Positions 1 to 6,000 of a stretch of 9,794 nucleotides of DNA are shown here, piece after piece; position 1 is the first letter of the stretch; every line of letters starts with the position of its first letter. This DNA is from Actinomycetota bacterium (GTDB taxonomy: Bacteria > Actinomycetota > Actinomycetes > Nanopelagicales > Nanopelagicaceae), in NCBI GenBank assembly GCA_013205455.1, contig JABMMO010000139.1, positions 1-9,794 on the forward strand, written 5' to 3'. The notes beneath the pieces are model-generated. The model was not told the DNA's origin and did no database searches. It saw only the letters and a list, made by a program, of their open reading frames with translations. The position numbers and the translations under genes were made by a program.

Positions 1-350
1 CCGCTAAGCAATTGGAAGCTGCCAATTTCTTTTAGAAGCGCGAACTCGGTCGTGCTATGTAAATGCCCGATATTTACTCGAATTGTTTGGGTATCAATTT
101 GCGAAGTTACTGTGGTCCCTGGATAGTAATAATTTAAGATCTCGATTGCGCTCTTGCCTTCTAACGCTTGACCTCTTGCACCAATTTGGCTCATCCCAAC
201 GCCGTGGCCATAGCCAGATCCAGTGAAAGTAAATGTTGCTGGAGTTTCTTCGGCAAAAGTGGGCACAGTAATTAAAATTGAAGCTACAAAAAACGATGTA
301 ACCAAATAGACGAGAGCTTTAAACTCTCGCTTAGTTCTATACATCCTCAT
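1..350 (-). CDS. SpoIID/LytB-domain secreted protein, N-terminal part (runs off the window)
   Basis: The first 116 codons are visible; the rest lies beyond position 1. Residues about 3-33 form a signal peptide: basic start, hydrophobic core (ALVYLVTSFFVASILITV), then a likely cleavage site near TFA-EE. Residues about 44-58 read GSGYGHGVGMSQIGA, the hallmark of SpoIID/LytB proteins, followed by an alanine/glycine-rich stretch and EILNYYPGT, also typical. In Bacillus, SpoIID is a peptidoglycan lytic transglycosylase and LytB an amidase enhancer. No sporulation role is implied here; a cell-wall remodelling role outside the membrane is the inference. The start is uncertain: ATG at 350 or ATG at 344 (ATG AGG ATG), neither with a well-spaced ribosome site. 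Either overlaps the end of the upstream ATPase gene by 14 or 8 bases, which implies translational coupling and one operon with the glycan exporter. Family confident, substrate unknown. Confidence 0.82.
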   Translation of the reverse strand, partial: MRMYRTKREFKALVYLVTSFFVASILITVPTFAEETPATFTFTGSGYGHGVGMSQIGARGQALEGKSAIEILNYYYPGTTVTSQIDTQTIRVNIGHLHSTTEFALLKEIGSFQLLS

Positions 351-1146
351 CGATCATTGGGCTGCTACCCACTTCTAAGAATTTCTTATAAGCAGCCACT
401 ACCGATACTGGATCACCTTTTTGGATTAGCTTTCCCTTGTTTAACCAAATAACTTCATTACAAACTTCTTCAATTGTGGCTAACGCATGGCTCACTAAAA
501 TTAGCGCGCGATTATGTCCGCGAAGATCTTTTACTCGATTAAGCGACTTCATCTTAAAATGTGCATCGCCGGTACTTAACGCTTCATCAATAATTAAAAT
601 ATCAGGCTCAACCGTTACTGCGACTGCGAATGCTAACCGCGCATACATTCCAGAAGAGTATGTGCGCATCGGAGCATCAATAACTTCTCGAAGTTCCGCA
701 AAATCTATAATTTCATCAAATTTATTATCAATTTCTGCTCTAGATAACCCAGCTGCGAGTCCGCCAAGAATTACGTTATCGCGACCAGTCATCTCTTGAC
801 TAAATCCGACCCCCAGCGCAAGCAAGGTACTAACAGATCCATAAAGTTCAATCCGCCCAGTGGTCGGGGGCAAAATTCCAGAAATACTCCGCATTAGCGT
901 GGATTTTCCAGCGCCGTTGGCTCCGACAACTCCTAAAACCGACCCATAAGAAATATCTAAGTTGAAATCTTGCACTGCATTAACGATTCGCGTTTGTTTT
1001 TTCCCGGAACTAAATTGCAGAAGTCGATTCTTTAAAGTCGGCCGCTTTTCTAGCGTTGTTTTATAAACCACATTGAGATCTTTAATTGAAACTGCAACTT
1101 CGCCACGGTTATGCGAATTCAAATTAGATGCGGACAGCGAACTCAC
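337..1146 (-). CDS. ABC transporter ATP-binding protein, polysaccharide/teichoic acid export (Wzt/TagH/RfbB type)
   Basis: Cytoplasmic ATPase that powers export of an undecaprenyl-linked glycan with the permease encoded just upstream. Counting from GTG 1146 (269 aa): Walker A GANGAGKST at about 75-83, Q-loop GFSQEMTGRDN, ABC signature YSSGMYARLAF near 163-173, Walker B ILIIDEAL with D187/E188, and H-loop histidine about 220. The SSGM signature and the DEALSTGD run are characteristic of the polysaccharide-export subfamily. At 269 aa it has only the nucleotide-binding domain and no C-terminal carbohydrate-binding extension, so it resembles TagH/KpsT more than long Wzt. GTG 1146 was chosen because GAGG lies 4 bases upstream. 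An upstream TTG at 1191 would add 15 cysteine-rich, non-homologous-looking residues, and a TTG at 1122 sits just past the permease stop. With GTG 1146 the gene overlaps the permease by 23 bases. Subfamily is confident, the exact start is not. Confidence 0.9.
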   Translation of the reverse strand: MSSLSASNLNSHNRGEVAVSIKDLNVVYKTTLEKRPTLKNRLLQFSSGKKQTRIVNAVQDFNLDISYGSVLGVVGANGAGKSTLMRSISGILPPTTGRIELYGSVSTLLALGVGFSQEMTGRDNVILGGLAAGLSRAEIDNKFDEIIDFAELREVIDAPMRTYSSGMYARLAFAVAVTVEPDILIIDEALSTGDAHFKMKSLNRVKDLRGHNRALILVSHALATIEEVCNEVIWLNKGKLIQKGDPVSVVAAYKKFLEVGSSPMIDEDV

Positions 1147-1948
1147 GCTCCCTCGACAAAAACAAATATGAACTAATGGCGAGCAACGCAAGTGTCCAGA
1201 TTAGAGATTGGAAAACGTCCGTGGCGAACGGCAATTCACCTTTTACCATTACGCGAGACCAAGAATCTAGCATTGGATAAAGCGGATTAATAGTTTTTAA
1301 AATACTTAACTTTTCAGTAAGCGCAGAAGATTCATATAAGACTGGTGATAAATATAAGAGAGTACGAGTTAAATAAGGCAAAAGATTTTGGGTATCTCTG
1401 AAATAAACATTTATGCATGAAAATAGAATTGCACAAGCCAGCGAAAACATATAAAAAATAAAGATAAGTGGAATTGCCCAAAATAGCGCATAAGTAATTG
1501 GTAGTCCGAGAATTAAGTGGATTGCAAATAGTACGATTAGGGTAGGAATAAACTTAAATAGTGCAACTACTGATGCGGCTATTGGCAACATAATTCGTGG
1601 AAATGCTGAGTTAAGAATGAGACGGCCACCCGCAGTTATTGACTTAGCACCCGCAGTTATTGAATTTGTAATCAGATAAAAAACAAAAAGTCCCGCAGTT
1701 AAATGTGCATACCTAGCAGAGTCTGTTTGACCACTAATAATGATGATCAATAGGAAATAGACCGCAGATAGTAGAAGTGGATTTAATACCAACCATATTT
1801 GACCTAGTGGCGAGCCGAAATTTTGCCGACGTAATTCAGATTTAGCGAATTCCGAGATGAATGCCCGCCGACCGAAGAGCTGCTTTGCATATTTCTTTAG
1901 CGGCGGCAAACCCCGATGGAATGGCTCGTAAACATCAATCGCGCTCAT
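1124..1948 (-). CDS. ABC-2 type permease for polysaccharide export (Wzm/TagG type)
   Basis: Integral membrane subunit of the glycan exporter, partner of the ATPase gene that overlaps its 3' end. The 274-aa protein has a cytoplasmic N-terminus ending in an amphipathic stretch (KYAKQLFGRRAFISEFAKSE), then about six hydrophobic segments near residues 51-72, 82-96, 120-145, 152-175, 189-205 and 247-264. The family landmarks GSPLGQIWLVLNPLL, CAILFSCINVYFRDTQNLLPY and NPLYPMLDSWSRVMVKGE are all present; these conserve the arrangement of TagG and Wzm proteins. Length is normal. Residues 96-109 are a 7-residue tandem repeat (SITAGAK SITAGGR). The ATG at 1948 has GGAG 13 bases upstream, a wide spacing. 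Sixty bases separate it from the preceding glycosyltransferase gene. The transported polymer cannot be told from the sequence; neighbours (GT2, UDP-glucose dehydrogenase, LCP ligase) suggest a wall-bound glycan. Confidence 0.9.
   Translation of the reverse strand: MSAIDVYEPFHRGLPPLKKYAKQLFGRRAFISEFAKSELRRQNFGSPLGQIWLVLNPLLLSAVYFLLIIIISGQTDSARYAHLTAGLFVFYLITNSITAGAKSITAGGRLILNSAFPRIMLPIAASVVALFKFIPTLIVLFAIHLILGLPITYALFWAIPLIFIFYMFSLACAILFSCINVYFRDTQNLLPYLTRTLLYLSPVLYESSALTEKLSILKTINPLYPMLDSWSRVMVKGELPFATDVFQSLIWTLALLAISSYLFLSREREFAVRI
1627..1663. repeat. Short tandem repeat inside the export permease gene
   Basis: The 16-base string CACCCGCAGTTATTGA occurs at 1627-1642 and again at 1648-1663, a period of 21 bases. 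It is in frame and gives the protein repeat SITAGAK-SITAGGR (residues 96-109). Confidence 0.85.
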
Positions 1949-2008
1949 AATCGGTAGCTTTCTCCAAAATCTCTCTGTCGAAAGATTACCTTACTTATAT
2001 TAGAGCTT
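1949..2008 (-). promoter_or_regulatory. Possible internal promoter and ribosome site ahead of the export permease
   Basis: This 60-base gap between the glycosyltransferase stop and the permease ATG is AT-rich. Read on the minus strand it holds several overlapping TAnnnT hexamers (TAATAT, TAAGGT, TAATCT, the last at 1988-1983), then GGAG at 1965-1962, 13 bases before the ATG. TAATCT is the same hexamer that precedes purK. A short-leader transcript for the transporter genes alone is possible, but such hexamers are common in AT-rich DNA and no -35 is evident. Confidence 0.25.
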
Positions 2009-3007
2009 TCAGGACATTAGCTTACGAGGCGAGGAGATAAATCCCCAACCCCAAGACATATGCATTGCAATCAGAATAAAGGGCAATCGAATTCGTTCTC
2101 GCCAACTCTTTCCGATAAATAACCCACCTAAAGTAACTAAAGTTAAATATCCTAAAACTGGAATTAAAAATATATTGTGAATTATTAAGCCGCAGCTGAT
2201 CGAGAAAAAATTGATTAAAAAAGCAATTGGAGCCGCTAAATATCGAGCGCTCACAGTTTCTGGATAGGAGCGCGCAACGGCTCTTCGCCATCTGCCATAT
2301 TCAAAATATTGCCGTGCGAGTTTTCGAATATCGGGGCGAGGCCGATAAGTAACAACTAACCGCGGATCAAACCAAATTGCACCGCCTGCTTTACGCAACC
2401 GATAATTCATTTCCCAATCTTGCGCTCTGATAAATCGCTCATCAAATCCTCCGATATTAAGGAGTGCGTTTTTCTTAAAGACGCCGAGATAAACGGTCTC
2501 TGCTGGACCAGATTTGCCACCGGTGTGAAATTTTGAGGGCCCAACTCCAATTACAGAACGCATAGCGCGCGCTGTTGCTTTTTGAAAATTAGTAATTCCG
2601 ACAGCGGCCATGATGCCACCAACATTTACTGCGCCAGTTTTTTCCATAGTTTCAACGGCATCGGCAATATAAGTTTTATCAATTTCAGAATGCCCGTCAA
2701 TTCGTACGATAATTTCAAAACGAGCTTTTGCGATTGCTAGATTAAGACCATTAGGAGTTCTCCCAGAAGGATTTTCTACCATCTTTACTCGAGAATCTTG
2801 ACGCAAAATTTCGCGGGCAATTTCAGCTGTGCCATCATGCGATGGCCCAATCGCCATAATCACTTCGATTTCGCCTTGATAACTCTGTGAAAGTATTGTG
2901 GCGAGCGATTGTTTGAGGTGCATTGCTTCATTCAATACTGGTAAAACCACAGATACTGCGGGAAAATTAGAGTGCGCAGTTTTACCTGCTCGAATTGGGC
3001 TTGTCAT
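2009..3007 (-). CDS. Glycosyltransferase family 2 (ExoA-like), membrane-anchored
   Basis: Transfers a sugar from a nucleotide-sugar donor to a growing, probably lipid-linked, glycan at the inner face of the membrane. The 332-aa protein opens its GT-A domain with VSVVLPVLNEAMHLKQSL (about 18-35). It continues with IGPSHDGTAEIA, then RIDGHSE (D104-G105-H106) in the place of the usual DXD metal site; a D-x-H form is common in ExoA-like enzymes. GGFDERF (186-192) and QDWEMNYRLRKAGG (196-209) form the acceptor/catalytic region, W198-E199 matching the conserved ED/WE acidic motif. The C-terminal third has hydrophobic segments near 250-275, 276-298 and 309-326. ATG 3007 is preceded by AGGGG only 2 bases away. 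It heads the minus-strand export operon and diverges from the LCP gene 36 bases away. Donor and acceptor are unknown; family is secure. Confidence 0.88.
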   Translation of the reverse strand: MTSPIRAGKTAHSNFPAVSVVLPVLNEAMHLKQSLATILSQSYQGEIEVIMAIGPSHDGTAEIAREILRQDSRVKMVENPSGRTPNGLNLAIAKARFEIIVRIDGHSEIDKTYIADAVETMEKTGAVNVGGIMAAVGITNFQKATARAMRSVIGVGPSKFHTGGKSGPAETVYLGVFKKNALLNIGGFDERFIRAQDWEMNYRLRKAGGAIWFDPRLVVTYRPRPDIRKLARQYFEYGRWRRAVARSYPETVSARYLAAPIAFLINFFSISCGLIIHNIFLIPVLGYLTLVTLGGLFIGKSWRERIRLPFILIAMHMSWGWGFISSPRKLMS

Positions 3008-3043
3008 AGCCCCTAAACCGTAGCGCCCAATTACGCTACGACG
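3008..3043. promoter_or_regulatory. Divergent promoter region between the GT2 and LCP genes, with a central inverted repeat
   Basis: Only 36 bases separate two opposite start codons. On the plus strand TACGCT (3032-3037) lies 6 bases before GTG 3044, and no Shine-Dalgarno is present, which fits a leaderless LCP transcript. On the minus strand TACGGT (3022-3017) lies 9 bases before ATG 3007, which would give a leader of only a few bases. A perfect 7-base inverted repeat, CGTAGCG (3019-3025) and CGCTACG (3034-3040), overlaps both hexamers. Since it lies upstream of both predicted transcription starts, it would act as DNA, not as an RNA hairpin. Promoter function is inferred. Confidence 0.5.
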
Positions 3044-4141
3044 GTGAAATCAACGCGGGCAATTCGGTTTTTTACCATTCTCTCTATCGCTATTGTCGCG
3101 ATTTCCGCTATCGCTACTTTTGGACTTAGCAGAATTACCGCATCGATAAATCGTGTTGATGCATTCGATGGGTTAGGAAATCGTCCTGGAAAATCATCTT
3201 CGGCGGTTAATTACCTTTTAGTTGGTTCGGATACTCGAGAAGGTTTAACTAAAGCCCAACTTAAAGAGCTCCGAGTCGGCAGCGTTAAGACAGCTGCCGG
3301 TAAACGCTCCGACACAATGTTGTTGGTTCATATCTCTAAGAAGCGTGATAAAGCGGTATTGATCTCAATTCCGCGCGATACTTTTGCGCTTATTCCTAGC
3401 TACACCGATAGCTCTGGCAAAATTCGTGCTTCGGTCTACTCAAAAATTAACTCATCATTTAATTGGGGCGGCGCACCACTTTTAATTCAAACTATTGAAG
3501 AGATGACCACACTTCGAATAGATCATTATGTAGAAATGAATTTTGCGGGCTTTGCTCAAATGATTGATGCGCTCGGTGGCATACAAGTTTGTTCCAAAGT
3601 AGATATTAATGATCCAAAGAGCCACTTGGTTATGAGTGCAGGCGTGCACACTCTTGATGGCATTGAAGCGCTTAAGTATGTTCGCACAAGAGACTTTGAT
3701 GGCATGGGCGATTTAGGTCGAATGCAACGGCAACAACAATTTATGAGTGCAGTGCTTAGAAAAGCTACAAGTGCAGGTGTGCTGCTAAACCCAATTAAAC
3801 TAGTGAGCTTTTTAAATTCTGCTTTAGCAGCTGTCACAACTGATGAAGCGCTAAATAAGGGTGACTTGCTAACTCTAGGCAAACAATTACGAAATCTATC
3901 GGCAGCAAAAGTTAGAACTCTAACGGTTCCATTAAAGTTTTATAATTACAGCGCGCACGGTGTAACATCTGCAGTGTTGTGGGATCCAGTACTAGCTCCA
4001 GAATTATGGCAACGGTTAAAAGAGGATCAAGCGATAATTGATGAGGTCAAGCCCTCGGCTTCGCCATCGGCATCACCTGAAGTTGTAGATAAGTTTAAGA
4101 CTCGAACCGCTGAAGAAAACCCATGCGGGTCGCTCAAGTAA
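3044..4141 (+). CDS. LytR-CpsA-Psr (LCP) family cell-wall polymer ligase
   Basis: LCP proteins move an undecaprenyl-pyrophosphate-linked glycan onto peptidoglycan, outside the membrane. The 365-aa protein has one N-terminal membrane anchor (about 8-28). The LCP domain follows: NYLLVGSDTREG (56-67), RSDTMLLVHIS (88-98), LISIPRDT (106-113, R111/D112), KINSSFNWGG, YVEMNFAGFAQMIDALGGI (142-160 region), and LDGIEALKYVRTRD with R204/R206 followed by DLGRMQRQQQF (R216, R219). These arginines and aspartates match the pyrophosphate and metal-binding positions of the family. The C-terminus is a serine/proline-rich tail (PSASPSASP, about 337-345) with a cysteine near the end (C361). The GTG start has no ribosome site but a TAnnnT hexamer 6 bases before it. 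UDP-glucose dehydrogenase follows 33 bases downstream and is probably co-transcribed. The function call is strong; the polymer is not identified. Confidence 0.94.
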   Translation: MKSTRAIRFFTILSIAIVAISAIATFGLSRITASINRVDAFDGLGNRPGKSSSAVNYLLVGSDTREGLTKAQLKELRVGSVKTAAGKRSDTMLLVHISKKRDKAVLISIPRDTFALIPSYTDSSGKIRASVYSKINSSFNWGGAPLLIQTIEEMTTLRIDHYVEMNFAGFAQMIDALGGIQVCSKVDINDPKSHLVMSAGVHTLDGIEALKYVRTRDFDGMGDLGRMQRQQQFMSAVLRKATSAGVLLNPIKLVSFLNSALAAVTTDEALNKGDLLTLGKQLRNLSAAKVRTLTVPLKFYNYSAHGVTSAVLWDPVLAPELWQRLKEDQAIIDEVKPSASPSASPEVVDKFKTRTAEENPCGSLK

Positions 4142-4160
4142 ACTGACCAGAGATAATCAA

Positions 4161-4165
4161 GGGAG
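4161..4165 (+). promoter_or_regulatory. Ribosome binding site of UDP-glucose dehydrogenase
   Basis: GGGAG lies 9 bases before the GTG at 4175. It supports that GTG as the true start and contrasts with the leaderless-type starts elsewhere in the window. It also fits a downstream operon position behind the LCP gene. Confidence 0.65.
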
Positions 4166-4174
4166 AAATAACGC

Positions 4175-5482
4175 GTGCTTAAATTTTCAGTAATCGGAAC
4201 CGGATATCTGGGTGCCACCCATGCCGCTGCAATGTCTTCACTTGGTTTTGAAGTAATCGGCGTGGATATTGAGCCTGCAAAAGTTGCGGCGCTGTCAAAA
4301 GGTAAAGTTCCATTTTATGAACCAGGGCTAGAAGAATTGTTGGAGCAAGAAGTTAATTCTGGCAGGCTTAAATTCACTACTGACTTTTCTGCGATTAAAG
4401 ATTGCGATGTGCACTTTATCTGCGTTGGCACGCCACAACAAAAAGATAGTTTGGCTGCAGATTTAACTTATGTCGATGCCGCGCTAGATGCAGTCGCACC
4501 GCACGCTAAGGCGGGTTCACTCGTAGTTGGTAAATCCACGGTTCCGGTTGGAACTGCGCAACGACTACTGAACCGATTAAAAGCTACTAACCCCAGCGCT
4601 GATTTAGCTTGGAACCCAGAATTTTTACGTGAGGGGTTTGCGGTCGAAGATACGTTGCGACCAAATCGATTAGTGGTTGGCGTAACAAATGATGCTGCTG
4701 AAAATATTCTTAAAGAAGTTTATGCCCAACTTCTAGAATCTGGCATTCCGTGGATTCGGGCAGACCTACCAACTTCAGAGTTAGTTAAGGTAGCAGCCAA
4801 CTCTTTTCTTGCCACTAAAATTTCATTTATTAACGCAATGGCCGAAGTTTGCGAAGCTGCAGCTGGTGATGTCACGGTTTTAGCTAAAGCAATTGGATAT
4901 GACCCAAGAATTGGTTCGCGCTTCTTGCAAGCTGGCATCGGTTTCGGTGGCGGATGTCTACCAAAAGATATTCGAGCATTCATGGCACGCGCCGATGAAT
5001 TAGGTGCGCGCCAAGCTTTGGAATTCTTACGCGAAATCGATGCGATTAATCTGCGCGCTAGACAACGCATGATTGAGTTAGTGCGCGCTGATCTATCGGA
5101 AGATTTAAAAGGTAAGCGAATTGCGGTGCTAGGCGCAGCATTTAAGCCCGATAGCGATGATGTGCGGGACTCCCCAGCTCTTGATATTGCTGCACAAATA
5201 CATGCTGCTGGGGCTAATGTGATTATTTACGATCCAAAAGCTAATGCAAATGCCCAAGCACGATTTCCGCGGTTAGGGTTCGCTGCAACCGCTGCAGAAT
5301 GTTTAAAAGATGCGGATTTAGTACTGCATTTAACCGAGTGGCAAGAGTTTAAAGATTTGGATCCAATTGCAGTCAAGAAAATGGTTAAAGGTGCAATCAT
5401 TATTGATGGGCGAAATCATTTAGATCGCGAAAAATGGTTAGCAGCTGGGTGGAAATTTAGAGCGCTCGGTCGGACCCACTAA
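4175..5482 (+). CDS. ugd: UDP-glucose 6-dehydrogenase
   Basis: Cytoplasmic enzyme that oxidises UDP-glucose twice with NAD to give UDP-glucuronate, a donor for surface glycans. The 435-aa protein has the N-terminal Rossmann motif GTGYLG (8-13) with D31 at the end of strand 2 for the NAD ribose. It also has VGTP (84-87), GKSTVPVGT (119-127), and NPEFLREG (147-154). The lysine/asparagine helix SELVKVAANSFLATK (K205, N209) leads to the catalytic GFGGGCLPKD with C261. The C-terminal UDP-binding domain carries GAAFKPDSDDVRDSP (320-334). Length matches bacterial Ugd/TuaD. The fold is shared with UDP-ManNAc and GDP-mannose dehydrogenases, but the YEPGLEELL and REGFAVEDT stretches favour UDP-glucose. 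Start GTG is backed by a GGGAG site. It is the second gene of the LCP operon and its stop is 2 bases from the convergent purE stop. Confidence 0.93.
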   Translation: MLKFSVIGTGYLGATHAAAMSSLGFEVIGVDIEPAKVAALSKGKVPFYEPGLEELLEQEVNSGRLKFTTDFSAIKDCDVHFICVGTPQQKDSLAADLTYVDAALDAVAPHAKAGSLVVGKSTVPVGTAQRLLNRLKATNPSADLAWNPEFLREGFAVEDTLRPNRLVVGVTNDAAENILKEVYAQLLESGIPWIRADLPTSELVKVAANSFLATKISFINAMAEVCEAAAGDVTVLAKAIGYDPRIGSRFLQAGIGFGGGCLPKDIRAFMARADELGARQALEFLREIDAINLRARQRMIELVRADLSEDLKGKRIAVLGAAFKPDSDDVRDSPALDIAAQIHAAGANVIIYDPKANANAQARFPRLGFAATAAECLKDADLVLHLTEWQEFKDLDPIAVKKMVKGAIIIDGRNHLDREKWLAAGWKFRALGRTH

Positions 5483-5505
5483 AACTAAAAGCCAGTTCGC
5501 TGGCT
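5481..5505 (-). terminator. Rho-independent terminator of purK-purE, possibly bidirectional
   Basis: A perfect 6-base stem, AGCCAG (5490-5495) and CTGGCT (5500-5505), closes a 4-base loop. Read on the minus strand the hairpin is followed at once by TTTTAGTTTTAG, a good T-tract, so it should end the purKE transcript. The stem lies inside the last codons of purE, and the T-tract covers both the purE and ugd stop codons. On the plus strand the loop is TTCG, but the following bases (CCGTTTGC) make a poor T-tract, so termination of ugd there is less certain. Confidence 0.7.
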
Positions 5506-6000
5506 CCGTTTGCTCTGTAAATTTCTGCCTTTTTCAATTGCGGCATCATGTAGTTTGATGGCATAAGCATCTAGTGCGGTTGCGATATCGCCATCACTCG
5601 CACCAAGAATTCGAAGTGCTAATAACGCGGCATTCTTTGCATTTCCGATACCAACGGTTGCGACTGGAATTCCGGCTGGCATTTGCACTATTGATAGCAG
5701 TGAATCCATACCATCTAAAGTTTTTAGCGGTACTGGCACGCCAATTACTGGAAGCGTGGTTTGCGATGCGATCATTCCGGGAAGGTGTGCAGCGCCACCA
5801 GCGCCAGCAATTATTACGGCAAATCCATTAGATCTCGCTTGCTTTGCAAAACTAGACATCTCTTCCGGCATTCGATGTGCCGATAAAACTTGGGCTTCAT
5901 AAGCAACTTTAAATTCATCTAATATTTCGGCGGCCTCTTGCATAATTGGCCAATCTGAATCGGAGCCCATAATGAGAGCAACTCGCACGTTATTACTCAT
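5485..6000 (-). CDS. purE: 5-(carboxyamino)imidazole ribonucleotide mutase (PurE, class I)
   Basis: Converts N5-CAIR to CAIR in purine biosynthesis, acting after PurK in the cytoplasm as an octamer. The 171-aa protein shows the class I signature: MGSDSDW (11-17), the substrate-binding SAHRMP with H42 (40-45), and AGAGGAAHLPGM (65-76) with H72. GVPVPLKTLDGMDSLLS and MPAGIPVATVGIGNAKNAA follow in the usual order. The last ten residues, basic and poorly conserved, are encoded by the terminator hairpin. The ATG at 6000 overlaps the purK stop by 8 bases (ATGAGTAA), with GGAG 6 bases upstream inside purK, so translation is probably coupled. Identification is firm. Confidence 0.97.
   Translation of the reverse strand: MSNNVRVALIMGSDSDWPIMQEAAEILDEFKVAYEAQVLSAHRMPEEMSSFAKQARSNGFAVIIAGAGGAAHLPGMIASQTTLPVIGVPVPLKTLDGMDSLLSIVQMPAGIPVATVGIGNAKNAALLALRILGASDGDIATALDAYAIKLHDAAIEKGRNLQSKRSQRTGF

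Noticed and set aside
1..350. Evidence of sporulation because of a SpoIID-type protein
   Set aside because: SpoIID/LytB domains are widespread in non-sporulating actinobacteria, and nothing else here relates to sporulation.
437..799. Open frame of 120 codons on the plus strand opposite the ATPase gene
   Set aside because: It is antisense to a gene with all ABC ATPase motifs, its protein has no recognisable family features, and no ribosome site or promoter supports it.
1147..1191. N-terminal extension of the ATPase from TTG 1191
   Set aside because: The extra 15 residues (with several Cys) lie wholly inside the permease frame and look unlike any ABC ATPase start; GTG 1146 has a nearby GAGG.
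3019..3040. Inverted repeat read as a terminator or RNA attenuator
   Set aside because: It has no T-tract on either side and lies upstream of both predicted transcription starts, so it would not be transcribed from these promoters.
4054..4080. Repetitive stretch encoding PSASPSASP at the end of the LCP gene
   Set aside because: It is a short low-complexity Ser/Pro linker or tail, common in secreted actinobacterial proteins, not a mobile or regulatory repeat.
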